Positions 10,345 to 22,970 of a stretch of DNA of 64,000 nucleotides are shown here, in pieces. The stretch comes from Chinchilla lanigera (lineage: Eukaryota; Chordata; Mammalia; Rodentia; Chinchillidae): positions 12,934,738-12,998,737 of the forward strand of contig NW_004955417.1 in NCBI RefSeq assembly GCF_000276665.1, written 5' to 3'. The notes beneath the pieces were generated by a model. The model was given only the letters and a program-made list of their open reading frames with translations, was not told where the DNA came from and did not search any database. A program made the translations under genes and the position numbers. Numbering within the stretch: the stretch's first letter is position 1; each line of letters opens with the position of its first letter.

Positions 10345-10545
10345 AACTAATAGCTTATAACTTATTGAGCTCCCACTATTTGCAAGGTACTTCTTTAAGC
10401 TTTTCACAGATGTGGGCTTTCAGTCTGTACAACCATCATATGAAGGAGGATGATTATCCTTTCAGATGAAGAAACAGATTCACAGGGCAAAAATGACTTG
10501 CACAAGGCTATGTATCTCAAAGGGCTCGAGTTCCCCTGAGAGCAG
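10345..10545 (-). mobile_element. MIR SINE fragment, antisense
   Basis: The plus strand reads ACTTATTGAGCTCCCACTAT, then TTCAGATGAAGAAACAGATT, then CTTGCACAAGGCTATGTATC, in the order of a reverse-complement MIR. Confidence 0.6.
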
Positions 10546-11639
10546 GTCCTTATAGTGTCAAAGTTGGTGGCCTGTTTCCCACAATATGTAGAAACCAGGG
10601 CAGTCTGGAGTGCTGAGAGGGTCTTTGAAATCCCTGGCAGCATCTAAAATGTTTACATTACTCAGCTCTTGCTTATGCAAAGAATTCCAGTTCATTCTTG
10701 CTCCAAAATAATTTAGCTCTGGGAGAAAGGAGTTTGTTATTGTAAATAAGTACTTATTTCTTTTTGCATTCTTTATTCTACTCCCCTCTCTACCTCTGGA
10801 GATCAGAAATGTTTATATACAGTCAGTGGTTCACTTAGACAACTAGGAATATTTCCTGGCGTTATTTTTAAATGTCCTTTAGAGTATTATAAGGTTGAAC
10901 CAAAATTTGCTGATTTCCCACTATGATTATTAAGCTGGATTTTGATGTTTCACATGTGAACTACTCCTGGAAAAAAAATAAAAGAACTGCTCGTATTTTA
11001 GTCTTGTTTTTTATTTAAAATTTAAAGAACTTTAGAAAAAATATAAAAATCATAATTTATCTGAAATAGGAAATAAAAATGTACCAGTTATATACTCTAT
11101 TCTTGAAAATCTGGCAAATGGAAATAACTTAAACCTAAAAATAAGATTCAAAATACTATTTAATTTGTGATTTAAGTAACTTCTTAACCAACTTTTAAAA
11201 AGGGAATGAGAAGTAATATTTCCAAATTCCATCTATCTTTTTTTCTTTCTCCTTTTCTTTCACTTCTTCCACCAATCCATAAGCATTTATTGAGCCCCTG
11301 CCATGACCTAAACCTATTTAATTTCTATAATCTGAAGTGATCCCATGATGCCTGGGTCCTGGTTTGTTTAATGTTCCATGTATGCAGAATTCCAAAATAT
11401 TAATAAAGAGCACAGATAAAATCCAAAATGATTTTACTATTTACAGAAGATGAAGTGGTCCATTTACGAAGGATCGTTTTGGTGAGAGGAAGGAAGAAGC
11501 CCTTCACCCTCTAGACGAAATCAAGATTTCACTTATTCTGTAGGATAATGATTACCGTAAATATAAGCACTTTAAGGAAAACGTAATTCTAAAAGGTATC
11601 TTGGACATGCTTTTCACATAAACTCTATGTTCTAAATTG
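10546..11639. other. Unique AT-rich intronic sequence
   Basis: I see only A/T-rich sequence (especially 10970-11200) and no recognisable feature. Confidence 0.45.
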
Positions 11640-11990
11640 TGACACTCCAGCCTCCTCCACTTGTCACCTCCTTCCACGCACCTGCTCTTCCCTCCAAATC
11701 CCCGGTCCCTAGATGTTCTTTAAGAGACACCGTGTCTATGAATCCTTTGTCAGCCTGCAGCACTCCTCTATTTCTTTCATTGCCAGACCACTTCCGGTCT
11801 TCAGTCCCATAGTCTGGTGCTATGAATTACACATCATGACACACTCCTTGGATGATTAGTTTATGTACCTCTTGTCTCCTGTGGTCAGTGATCAGTTTTC
11901 TGAGTTTAAAGTCTATACTGTTTACTAATTTGCCTCTTCCATAGCCTTTAGTTCCATCTGGGGAAATATTTAAATTTGTGTAATTCTTAC
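11640..11990 (+). mobile_element. L2 LINE 3'-end fragment
   Basis: It follows the L2 3' end pattern: CT-rich TCACCTCCTTCCACGCACCT, a 'ctgcagcactcctctatttc' segment, CTCTTGTCTCCTGTGGTCAG, and a terminal part with 'catctggggaaatatt'. Confidence 0.5.
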
Positions 11991-12869
11991 TTGAGACATG
12001 AAACAAGAAGACTGAAAATAATCATTTTCTTAACAAAATTTTGGTGCCTTGGATTACTTATAAAAAGATGCTGAGAAAAAATCACCCTAAAAACATTTTT
12101 TAAATACTTGAAGAGGAAAATTAATGATGTTACTACAGAAAATAATGAAGTTGTTCCCTGAGGCTTTCAAAGACAGTACAATAATAACTTAATGTGACCT
12201 TAGAAAGATTTAAATTAGCCTCTATTCACTGCAGATTGTGGACAGAGTAACTCTTAATTATTTTTTGTCACTTCCTCCAGGTTAGCATGAGAGAAGTCAG
12301 TTCATGATATGTTGGTACTGGGGAATAGTACAGGGTGCTCAGATATCTCTGAGTGCATCTTGTTGAACACCTTCTTGAAGGAAAATCTTCCACAAAATAT
12401 ATACTTATGAAAAAAGTTAGATACCTTCCTGATTAACCTAAGAGAGTGAGCCTACTCTTACTCCACATTTGCCAGTGAGAATTTCTCCTTTCATTTCAGA
12501 ATCCAGGATGAAATTTTTTTCCAGTATGTTGGTTTGTGGTAGACAGTAGGCTGGAAAGAATTAGAGGCCTCAGTATGTTTTCTGGCTTCACATCTATGTG
12601 TGCGAATGTTATATTTTTTTCTTTCTAAGCCTCACTCATTTGTTATTAAGCATCCTTGCTAGTCATCCGCAATATGGCAAAGGGAAATCAGTAGTAAAGA
12701 AGATAGACTTGATCCGTATCACACAGATTACACAGTGTAGTGAGTGAGACTTGCTTATCTCATCTGTGACCTCCCAGTCATCATTTCCACCAAGCATTTT
12801 CATATGGCCTCCGGCTCTGTCCCCTGTCTCATTGACTGGTTCCATGATCCAAAAACCTCAGCATAATCT
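11991..12869. other. Unique intronic sequence
   Basis: No gene or clear repeat recognised. Confidence 0.4.
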
Positions 12870-13065
12870 GTGACATGCAACCAAATGGTTTCTAAGGCCT
12901 GCTGGCTTTAAATCTCCTCCCTCAGACCTTGCTCCATTACAACTCACTGATGGCTGTGGCAGCCTCCTCCTGATACGCTGTCCAGCATTTCCAGTCCTCT
13001 TCTGCCTAACTGCTTCATTGCATCCACAGTGAACTTTGCAAAATGAAAATTGCTGTATCATTTGG
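12870..13065 (+). mobile_element. Possible L2 LINE fragment
   Basis: A CT-rich stretch with 'aaatctcctccctcagacc' and 'cattgcatccacagtgaac' spacing is reminiscent of the L2 C-terminal coding/3' region. Weak. Confidence 0.35.
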
Positions 13066-13609
13066 GATGCATTTGTCTGAAAAATAAAACAGAAGACTTA
13101 ACTCAGAATGGCAGTAAGGGGGTTTTAAAATTCTCTTTCAAAGAAGTCTGGAGTGAGTGGTTCCGGAGTACTTAATTTAGTCACCCAGCCAGAGACAAGG
13201 CTTTTGGTTCTTCACATCTTCACCTTGCCATCTGTAGTGGGTCTTCAGGTTTGTCTCTTCATGGTCCCAAACTAACTGCAGTTGTCCCAAGAAACACATT
13301 TTTACACATACAGTAGTGTAAGAGAGAATGTCTGTAATTAATGTTCATTCCTAAGAGGGAGAAACTTTTCCAGAAGCCCTAGAACAAGTTTCTCCTCCAT
13401 CTCATTGGCCAAAGTTGTGACACGTCTGTGGCTAAATCATGTCGTGCAAATAGAGTAAGTGCACAGTTCATGAGCTTCCTGGGAAAACTGTCAAGACTGA
13501 CTTTACTGATTAAATTTTACTTCCTCAGCATAGAGTAGGGGCAGCTCCTCGCTGAAATAGAACACCCTGTGTTCTCGCACGTCTTTGCCCCTGGGTCTGC
13601 CCTCTTCTA
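13066..13609. other. Unique intronic sequence
   Basis: Nothing recognised. Confidence 0.4.
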
Positions 13610-13850
13610 TCTGTCTTCATCAGGTAATTCCATGAATCATTTCATTGCTCTCCTCTTTTGAAACCCTTTTCTAATGTCCTTCCACCTTGAAGAATGTCCC
13701 TGGAATATGCTCCCAGAGAGCCCTGAACACTCCTCTCCTAGTAGCATTTACCCTGCCCTTATAATTGTGATCCATTGTGAATTTCTCAGAATTCCCAGTG
13801 CCTGAAAAGTTCCTGGCCCTTGACAAATGTTCATGAGTCAAACACTGAAA
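13610..13850 (+). mobile_element. L2 LINE 3'-end fragment
   Basis: It has the 'aatgtccctggaatatgctccc' type segment, then TAGTAGCATTTACCCTGCCC, then CCCAGTGCCTGAAAAGTTCC, then AAATGTTCATGAGTCAA, in the order of the L2 terminus. Confidence 0.5.
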
Positions 13851-14485
13851 GGTAAGATCTAGGTTTGTAGGAAGCAGATACTGTGAGAAGAGTTTATTAG
13901 ATGGACTGGACTATGCATCTGTAATTACATTACTTTTGTAATAATAGTGCTTCACTGTGTTGTCCTTTTCCTTTGCATATATAATGGTAAAAGTCATATG
14001 TGGACTTCTTTCATCTAACCCATGATTCCATGTTAAATGCCAACTGTACAGGGCACTCAGAATTTCATGTGCTTTCATTATTGCTTATTTCTGTCCAGTA
14101 CCTCCTATGGCATTATGCAGAACTAAATGAAAACTTTCCATTTTGACATTCCAAAATGCTTTTGTCTAAAATGTTCCAAGAAAGGAAACAACTGGGACAC
14201 AAGGAGGCATGGCTACAGAAAGTAAGCTGAGGTTTCAGGTTGGACCCAGGATGTGTGTGTTTTCCAATCACCAGATGGAATAGTGCAACCCAGCAGTTGT
14301 GTGTCCCCTGCTGTGTCCAATTAAAAGATGCTTTCTTATGGTGAAAATCCTCTGTGAAGTGGTGTTTGCAGAGGTAGGTGCTCCATGGTGAGTAGGTCCC
14401 ACCCCACTGAGAGCAGAACAAGGGCATGCTCTGGTTTGGGACTTCACCCTCAAGCCCTGTGGAGATAACAAAAGAAGTTTTGTTC
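13851..14485. other. Unique intronic sequence
   Basis: Nothing recognised. A 124-codon minus-strand ORF (14113-14487) has no motif or homology I can name and is treated as chance. Confidence 0.4.
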
Positions 14486-14489
14486 AATC

Positions 14490-14660
14490 AGCAAACACAT
14501 CCTGAGTGCCTGCCGTAAACTAGGCACTGTTTAGACTCAGGGTAGAGCATGGAAAACACTGACCAGATCTCTGCTCTTGTGGAGTTGACACTGGCTGTGG
14601 AGGAAGGGATGGTGAGAGACAGACCATAACAAAGAAGTAATTCAGGAATGGAAAAAAAAT
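14490..14660 (-). mobile_element. L2-like LINE fragment, antisense
   Basis: The plus strand reads CCTGAGTGCCTGCCGTAAAC, TAGGCACTGTTTAGACTCAG, then CTCTTGTGGAGTTGACA. This matches the common antisense L2 pattern 'gagcacctactgtgtgccaggcact..ctcatggagcttaca'. Confidence 0.5.
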
Positions 14661-15054
14661 TGAAGACTGATGGGGGTTATACAGAGAAATATAGTAGGTG
14701 GCTACATCTTACATCTTCAACTCAGGTGAGTCAGAGATCTTGCTTTATTCCTTGACTGCTTTATTCTGGATAGACATGTATAACATACTATCCCTCATAC
14801 TGTCCCCTAGAAATTGCTCACCACACAACTACCATGATAAACTGCTTACATTCTTCCCCCTTCAGTAAGTTTGCTTCGGGTCTGACAGAAGCCATTGGGT
14901 ATCTCGCCCACAGTACACCTGCCTTCAGCTTTCAAAGATGATTACAGACCCCGTGAAGAAGGTATTGTTTGTACCACGAGGTGGTTAGTCATGCACTGCC
15001 TTGTGAAGCCTCTTCTAGTGTTGCCTTGAATGGTTATTTAAAGCACACATTTTC

Positions 15055-15190
15055 ACTTTGAAGTGAATGTACTTTGTATTTTATCTCCTTAACTAAACCA
15101 AGGACCAAGAGAGTATTTTATTCTTATTTATATACCCACTCTGCTCATTATTACCTGGCACATAAAAGTTTACTGATTAGATGTATTGAT
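15055..15190 (+). mobile_element. L2/MIR-type 3'-end fragment
   Basis: 'ttatttatatacccactctg' followed by TTACCTGGCACATAAAAGTT and 'tactgattagatg' matches the shared L2/MIR terminal pattern. Confidence 0.45.
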
Positions 15191-16894
15191 TTGAAGATGA
15201 ACACAAGACAAGTTGAGTAACAATAAAAGGCAGTTTTTGGGTACAGCTTCTCAATAAATAACGTATACAGAAGAGCTGCAGGAGCCCCAGGACAGAAGAT
15301 AGGGAAGAGCTACAAGAGGGGCATGTAGATGGATATTGAAAAGTTAGTAGTATCACAGGGACAGAAGGGGTAGAGAAGGACATTCCTGGTGAGAGAAATA
15401 ATAGGCACAAGCAGACGTTCCTGTGGGAAACGTGTCAGGAAAATGACTTTGCTGGGAAGTTCAACTTGGAGAGCAGTGGGCAGAGAGAAGTTGAGGCAGA
15501 TGAAGAAGTGCCACAAGTTTCAGGCTGAAAACACTTGCAGATGATGCAGAGTGGCCAGAATTCCTTAGCAGGGAAGAGGTTTGGTGAAAGCAGTACTTTA
15601 GGACGGAGTCTAGACAGCTTACGCTAGAAGTATCCAGACCCCGCCCGAGTAGGAGGCTCAAAGAGAGAGCCTGGAAGTGAGATAGGAGTTTGAAGATGCA
15701 GCCAAGGGTTAGAAATGATTAGATGCTGCACTACTGCTTTGCTTCATGCCCTCCTAGGGGTCCTCATAAGCCCTGTTTCTCATGTTTCTTTCTACCATTT
15801 TCTGTGCTGAGTTGGGATCTGAATCCCATTCTGAGGATTTGGGACAGTGAGAGATTTTGAGCAGAAGTGAGATATGGTAAGACTGAATCCAGCCACTGAG
15901 TCAGTCTCATCTAACCCAGCTCATCCTCCTTGGAAAATCTCAAGACAGGACCCAGCTTTAGGACCGGCAGATCTCACTGACTGAACTGCATGTCTTCTGG
16001 CAATTCTTGGTAAAATTGAACTTTCTTTGATGCTTTGCTACAGAAGTTTGGCCACATTAAGCCTTCCAGTTGGAATGACATAGTTGGAGTGATAAGGCCC
16101 ACAAAATATTGCACTGTGATTGGCAGTGGGTGAAATGAAATTCTCAGTTAGCACAAATAAAATCTGAATACTCAGACATAATGTGCTCATTGAAGCTTTG
16201 GGTTAAATAAATCTTGGAGTATTGTGATATTTCATAGGTTTCTTGAAAAGCTCTGCTTACCAATTTAATTACTTTAATAATAATTATGTTATTATGGAAA
16301 CAACAACAAAAACACTACAATGAAAGATTTTGACAAAATCGAGGTCATATTAGGTAAGGACTTTTTAGTGTGGAAATGAGTTATATCTCAATTATATACA
16401 ATAGACTATTTAGTTTGAGTAATTTCAATAATTTACTATCTTCCCTTTGCTCAATTTTAAAGCTCAAAAACGGCCACTTAACCTGGAATTTTTGTACAGT
16501 CCCCTTATGAGAAATTTCTAACATAATAAATTTAATCTCCTTATTATACCATTATTATAAGAAAGTGTAAGGTTGTGCAATTAATGGTAGCTAAACTTTC
16601 CTTTCTAATGTGACATTTGCTGTCTTAATTATCTTTCTAGTTCATAATGTATAAGTCAGATATGATTGAGCTCTGTAAAACCTATTAGTTGTGGATCTAC
16701 TGAGACTTGATGATTTGTTGCTCACAATAGGACCAGATACAAAATTTGTCCTCAGTATTCTCACTTTTTCTCCCATTCTATTTCTGACAGATGAGAAGGC
16801 AGAATCTTATATAGTGATACATGTGGCATAGATGTCATCAACACTCAAAACTATCTTGGAGGTTTAAACCTAACTGAAAATTTTAGACACATCT
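15191..16894. other. Intronic sequence, possibly with decayed L2 (15200-15700)
   Basis: The 15200-15700 stretch is purine-rich on the plus strand and has a 'ggacattcctggtgagag' segment recalling antisense L2, but the match is loose. The remainder (15700-16894) shows nothing I recognise. Confidence 0.3.
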
Positions 16895-17270
16895 TGTCTT
16901 AGTTACTTTTCTTGTTGCTGATACAAAATACCTGACACCCAAAGTTAAAGAGGGAAAGGTTTATTTAGCTCACAATTTGTAGAGGGTTCAGTCTATACTC
17001 AGCTGGCTCCAAGGCAGGGTGGCCAACGACAGAGGGGCAACAGTTCATGGAGGCAGAAGACAGCAAAAGCAAGGAGAGCGGAAGACAAGCCTCTTTCCAT
17101 TCCTTATATTGTATGCAGGCTACCTGCCCTCTCACAAATATAGCACCCACACCCTTAATCTCAGCATTGGATTATGAATCAATCACAAACTCTAGATTCA
17201 GATACCTCCCAAAAAAGCTCTATGACTACATGAGGCTTTAGGAGAACATCGAGACACAAGCCATAATACA
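16895..17270 (-). mobile_element. MaLR-type (ERVL-MaLR) solo LTR, antisense
   Basis: The plus strand begins TGTCTTAGTTACTTTTCTTG, continues TGCTGATACAAAATACCTGA and AAAGGTTTATTTAGCTCACA, and ends ..CATAATACA. This is the reverse-complement layout of MaLR LTRs. No internal retroviral sequence is adjacent, so it is a solo LTR. No clear target duplication was found. Confidence 0.6.
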
Positions 17271-17724
17271 CCTTTTAAAAAAAAGATTTAGTTCATTATA
17301 TAAATATCATAATTACAGATGAAGTTGCTCAAGATACTTTGTATAATAATCACTTGCTAAAATGAGTTTAAGAGAAAAAAAGTATTCATTGGCCTTCGGG
17401 TCCAGTTTACTTGAGATATTCAGGTTAATAAGCACATGAGGAACGGGATCAATTCCCCCCTGGCCCCCGGAAATCTGCATTACTGACACCTGAGGTGTCC
17501 TCTTCTCCCTCACCCACCCCGGCCTGCCCTCACCCACAGAAGTTGGAAAACTCAGTGGAGTTATTTATAGAAACCCTCTCTACGGCTACTCTACTGTGCA
17601 CATTACCCAAGAGTAGATGAGATAGAACAATCACAGGAGCCCAGACACCATTTGACACTTAAACTCTTCTTAACCACTGACCTTAAAGGTATGGTGGAAG
17701 GTGGAAAGTGTCACGAGAAAGGAA
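17271..17724. other. Unique intronic sequence
   Basis: A C-rich patch at 17455-17535 and otherwise nothing recognised. Confidence 0.4.
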
Positions 17725-17895
17725 CAGGATTTACCACTTTCTAGCAATGGGCTCTTAACAAGTTATTTAACTTCCTGGAGCTTCTACCTCCTGATTTGTA
17801 AAGTGAGGGCAATAGTATTTCACTGGGGTCTTGTGAAAATGAATATATTTGATAAGTGAATGTATTTGAAAGCCAATTACACCACGTGGTAGATA
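17725..17895 (+). mobile_element. MIR SINE fragment
   Basis: It shows GGATTTACCACTTTCTAGCA, then CAAGTTATTTAACTTCCTGG, then CCTGATTTGTAAAGTGAGGG and GGGGTCTTGTGAAAATGAAT in MIR order. Confidence 0.65.
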
Positions 17896-18557
17896 TACAA
17901 TAAGTGGCTTTCTTTGAATCTTGGGATAGTTTTATATTTAAAAATGGTTGGAAAAGCCTACTACAGACATGCTTTAAAGTATTTAGATTCCCTAGAGAGG
18001 ACAACTGGGCATATACTTGGCTATTCTATGAAGCATTTCAAAAGATACACAAGTGCCATTGGTTCTCCCTGGCCGTTGTGCCTCCATGGCTCTAAGACAG
18101 CACAGGAGCTACTGGGTCCACCATGAACCACTCTGGAGCTTGCCTGACACAGTTGCCTTCCTTAGGATATGGCCACCATGTGTGCAGCACTTGAGAGAAT
18201 GAAGCAAATAAGGAAAAATGCAGTTATTAATGTTACCAGCTCTTCTATTTCAAAGGATGCCATTGTGGAACTTGAAGTCCGTTTGTAGTCCCTATTCAAC
18301 TAAGGGACATTGATTAAGAGTTGACAAGAGTTAGAGGTGGTTTACATGAGTCAGTGTGTGAAGGTACACGACCAAGGACACAGAATGGTACTGTGACTCA
18401 GAGCAATATCTAGCTCTAAATTATGTACTGTGCACTGACTGTTGTACTCTCTGTTGACAAGAATTCTCATCCAAAGTAGTGACAGTATGACAGTATTTAT
18501 CAAAAAAATACATAGAGTATGCATCTACTCTGACCTGGAAACTGGGCGGTTTCTTCT
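17896..18557. other. Unique intronic sequence
   Basis: Nothing recognised. Confidence 0.4.
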
Positions 18558-18946
18558 TGCCTTATTAGTTTCTCACTGAGACACAATACCTGACAATTTA
18601 ATACAACCTAAAGGAGGACAGGTTTTATTTTGGCTCACAGTTTGTTGAGGTTTTGTTCCATAGTTGGCGGGCTCTAAGACAAGGCGGCATGGCAGAGAAA
18701 CATGACAGAGGAGACATTTCTCATGGTCTGGTGGTGGGAAGCAGAGAGTTTAAGGGAGGAGGAAGGGAGTTAGACCCCTCCAGGCCAACCTAACCAGGAT
18801 TCACCTCCCAAGATCACCTTTAGTTATAAACTCATCAGTGAACTCACCCACTAATGAGTATCACAACCCCATAATCCAGTCACATACCTAAAGCACCACC
18901 TATGAGTTCATGAGGTTTGGGGGGATATCTAGATATAAACCATAAC
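18558..18946 (-). mobile_element. MaLR-type solo LTR, antisense
   Basis: Same family layout as 16895-17270: TTAGTTTCTCACTGAGACAC, ACAGGTTTTATTTTGGCTCA, later CTAATGAGTATCACAACCCC, and a terminus ..AAACCATAACA. Solo, with no internal region. Confidence 0.6.
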
Positions 18947-19789
18947 ACCTCTCTATGCTGCCTTACTGGTAAAACTCTATAGCCAGAAAGCTCATATTTT
19001 TCCAGAAGTGAAAATTCTTTTTCATGCAAAATAGGGGAATTATCAATGAAGGAGCCAGTCTTCCCCCAAACCTCTATTTTTTGCAAGAAAGTGATTAAAT
19101 AGCACAAAACTGCCTACATCAAACAGCCATGATTAAGGTAAACTATACATTTTAAAATTTAAGATCAGTACTTTGACAACACTAAAATATAGGGGGGAAA
19201 TTAACAAAAATATCTTGGAATTAAAGGAACACTTTCTTAGTTCTTTTTAAACATATGTGTTGGAACCAATTTTATTTAACTTTTTGCTAATATAACCACA
19301 TAAATGTGTGATTTATGCAGTTTATGTATCTCATGGCAATGTAACATTTTGCTTCTCTGTAATTTCCTTCCTATCCTTCTCTAATTTTTGTCTTCAGCAA
19401 ATCAAGGAAAGGTTTCGTATTTCTTAACTGTTTAATCTATTTACGAAAATTTGAACTAAGCAGTTTGGCACAATTAAGCAAGATGCCTAATTCATCAAAT
19501 CTTCATTTTCCTGAGACTCCAATCCTGTCAGTCACCAGAAAGCCTTGTGCTAAGTGGAAGCAGTGTTTCCTGTCCTTTGGCATGGCACATCTGGTGATAA
19601 TTACAGAGGCACATACAATGGCATTCATATCATGGCATGTGTTTCCCTGTACCTGGGTTCACAGGCCCTCAGGGTCATTTACAAAATTTGTGCTTTTTAA
19701 CTGTGCTAGAACTCAAAGGTTTAATTTTACCCCAGAATATGTTTATGTGCCTTGTAAAGGAGCTAGTCATTCCTTTTGTTTTCCCATAC
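18947..19789. other. Unique intronic sequence
   Basis: Nothing recognised. Confidence 0.4.
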
Positions 19790-19796
19790 GTGTGTG

Positions 19797-19836
<40 letters not shown>

Positions 19837-19850
19837 TGTGTGTATGTGTC
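19790..19850. repeat. (TG)n microsatellite
   Basis: About 60 bp of TG dinucleotides with interruptions (one C near the start, a C and an A near the end). It creates spurious Cys/Val-repeat and His/Thr-repeat ORFs. Confidence 0.97.
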
Positions 19851-21009
19851 TAAAACCAAAGAGGAACCACACAGATAATGTACGTAAAATTCATTTTTCT
19901 ATCTACCCACGGACTTTTGTGTAAGTTGCTTTATTTTTATTCAGTTTTTATTATTATCATATTTATTGGCTTCTTGGGCTTTTTCTTTTTTAATACTGTT
20001 TAGTTTTGATCTCATATCTTCATGCTTTTCAGTCAAGATTCAGGCTAAATTTCCTAATATGTACAACATGTGATTATGTCACTGAGGCCCTCTTGAGCTG
20101 TGATCTTTCTTTTGGATCTCTTCCTGATTGGGAAGCATATAGCATTTTTCATTCCATAAATCATATAACTCAGGACGTATTTATTATCTAGGAAAGTGGA
20201 GCTAAGGATACAAACCATCTATCCAGACACTTCATTTCTGTAATCACAGTACCTGAGATATTTGACAATATTCAGAATATTGACCATTTTCTTGTTTTCA
20301 TGAAAATATTTGATATTGAATATGCATGACTACAAGAACATTAATGCTTTTCATGTAAAAGAGATCTGCGTTTGGATATTGTGAGGACCTCTTATTAATA
20401 TTATGAATAATTAAATGAATTCTAGTGGAAGAACTACCTGAAGGAATTATTTAATGGCTGAAAGAACCAGCAGGAAAAGAAGTTGAAACTGAGGTCAGAC
20501 AATGGGGTTTCATCCATGGTGGTTAGTGGTGTTTCTTAATCTTTAAATGTCAAATGTGTTGTAATACTTAATTGTCCTTAATATCTAAATGAATCACCAC
20601 CATATTAGTGAAAATAGGAAGCAACTTACAATTTCCTTAGTGTTTATTAAAACGGAGCCTTTTTAGGGACTTCGAGAATTCTCCAGAAGAGGGAAAGCTG
20701 CTAAACCCTAGACTGACACATCCTTCAAATGGGAAAAACAGGATGCCTGAATGTGCTTCTTTTCCAGCATTAAACTTTGCATTGAGTTTTCTATTAAACT
20801 CAAGAGTATGTGAAGGAAGCAATTTTAATTACTTGGCACTTAAAAAGCCTGCTCTACTGTTCAATGAGTTAGGAATATTTTGAAAAGTTGATTGCATTTA
20901 GGGCCAAGCAAATTTACCTATAATAACATTTTCTCTGTATGCCTGAATAATCTTTCAGGAATAAACATTTCCATGAGCTATTGACTCAGACGGGAAGTAG
21001 CAGCAAGTA
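19851..21009. other. Unique AT-rich intronic sequence
   Basis: Nothing recognised. Confidence 0.4.
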
Positions 21010-21165
21010 AAGATCTACAATGTGCCACAGACATTGCCCACCTTATTTTATGGGCTCCTGATGATGTCCGTACAAGTAGCTACAGCTGTTTCTGTCCTCC
21101 AGGTGAGGAGACTGACACTGAGCCCGGCTAGCAGCAGTTACCTAAGTAGCATGAATTGTAGGTCA
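21010..21165 (-). mobile_element. MIR SINE fragment, antisense
   Basis: The plus strand shows 'caatgtgccacagacattgcc', then CCAGGTGAGGAGACTGACAC, then 'ttacctaagtagcatgaattg', matching reverse-complement MIR order. Confidence 0.5.
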
Positions 21166-22945
21166 CATCTGAAACGTCACGGACTGGCAGAGAAGCTTGT
21201 TTTCCTTCTCTGCAGTATTTGAAAATAGCAGTGTGGCAGCTGCTGAAACACTGAGGCTTTGCCATCAGTGCTGCCTGATTCCCAGAAGACACACGCTCTG
21301 CCTCACCTACAAAAATCCACTTGGGGGCTGACTTCTCTGGATTTGTGTCTAAATTATCCTATACATCAAATAATGCCAGCCCCTCTTTCTGGTTTCTGCT
21401 TTGCAGCCAGCTTAAAACTTCTCAAAACTCATGTTGTCCCCAAGGAATACTAAGCATATTGTCTTATGTTGAGCAAGGATATGCTGTGCTATCTCATATT
21501 AATTAGATTTATGGTATGAAAATTCAGAATCCTTCAGCTTCGTATTTGATGTGTGCCCTATCTCTAATGAGGGAAGATTCCCATCTTGAGGTTTGCTTAC
21601 ATAAAAGCAAAGAAAGTTACCTCCAGGTGTCCTTCAGGGACCTTTCAACTGACATGCCCCCCCCAACATAAGGGAATCTAGTTTCTATGGAAATTTTAAT
21701 AAACTTCCTCATTTGATAATTAGCCAAATGTCTAGAATGTGACATTCTTTTTTCCACTTGTGGTTATGGCTTAAGGGTTTTTTTGATGTTGTTTGCACCC
21801 CCAAGTCATGGTAAATGACCAAGATAGTTACAAAGCTGGCTTCCACAGGCACCTGCTAACAAGTACCTCATAAATATTCAACAGGGGCATTCTGTGCTGA
21901 GGGCTGGGGAATTAGGTGACCTGCCAAGTCTGTCCATGTCTAATATCTGTGATAATGGCTGCAAATAACACAGGACAGAAGGAATGGGCTCGTGCAGTGC
22001 AAAATTCCAAGAGGAATCAAGACGGCCTGAGGCTCCTGACCCAGGCAGGCAGCCGCATCACCTAGCACACCTTCCCCAGTTGTGGCCGCCAAGGACAGGA
22101 GCCACTCTGCCTGGGGAGCGGTCTCTCCCCAGCCTGTCACTGTTGTCCACAGTGATGGGCTCTTCTTTTTTATTTTAATCTTTGTTATAATGGAAATTAG
22201 CATTACATCTTGAATAGTAGATGAAGAAATCCAAAACAGAATTTTAAATTTAAAAAGCTTTTCCATTAGGAATCCAGCTGCATTAATTTTGTGGACTGAA
22301 GGTAAGCTAAATTAGCCAAGTGTGTGCATTCATTACCTTGTTCTAATCCTCAACATCACAAATGCAAAAGGCTGTCATTAAATCTGAGAACTGACAAGAG
22401 CTGGGATTTTTCAATATGAGTGTTGAAAGATTGATTTGAAAAGATCTCAGTAAAAAAAAGAAGGTTATTGCTAACATGAGATATTTTATATTCATAGTGC
22501 GTGCCTGGTTTAAAGTGCCTATTTACAGTATCTAATTTAAAAAGTTATACATTTAGAGCACTTGATCAAATTGGGATATTTCTAGTTAATCTGTTCTGGT
22601 GATATACAACCACAGTTTGTAAGATACTAGAAATAATATTTTGGTTTTCAAAGCATATTTAACTTCCAGTTATTGAGCATGTTACATAACAAAGTTAAAT
22701 AAAAAGGGAAATAAAAGAGAATGAGCTATTTGTTTGCCCTTTTTCTTCATAATGTGATTTTGAAAGACAAAGTACTCCCTTGACCTATTTCACATTTTGT
22801 GTTTACCCTAGTTCACCTTTTGTGAAAATATTAATGGTTAAGAAGAAATGGTAGTGATGAAAATAGTGGCAATAAATTTTATATAAGAATAGTTAACTTT
22901 CATCAAACTAGTTACCAGGTTGGTAGTGAGGTAAAAATGTAACTG
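21166..22945. other. Unique intronic sequence
   Basis: No confident repeat. 21980-22160 is a GC-richer patch of unknown nature. Confidence 0.4.
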
Positions 22946-22970
22946 TTTCATTGATCTTTGATCAATGAAA
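22946..22970. repeat. Perfect short inverted repeat
   Basis: TTTCATTGATC and GATCAATGAAA are exact reverse complements, 11 bp each, separated by TTT. No known function is inferred. Confidence 0.9.

Noticed and set aside
14113..14487. 124-codon minus-strand ORF
   Set aside because: No motif, signal or homology recognised. ORFs of this length are expected by chance in 64 kb.
19465..19878. 137-codon ORF with a Cys-Val repeat
   Set aside because: Its C-terminal part is the (TG)n microsatellite and the rest has no recognisable motif.
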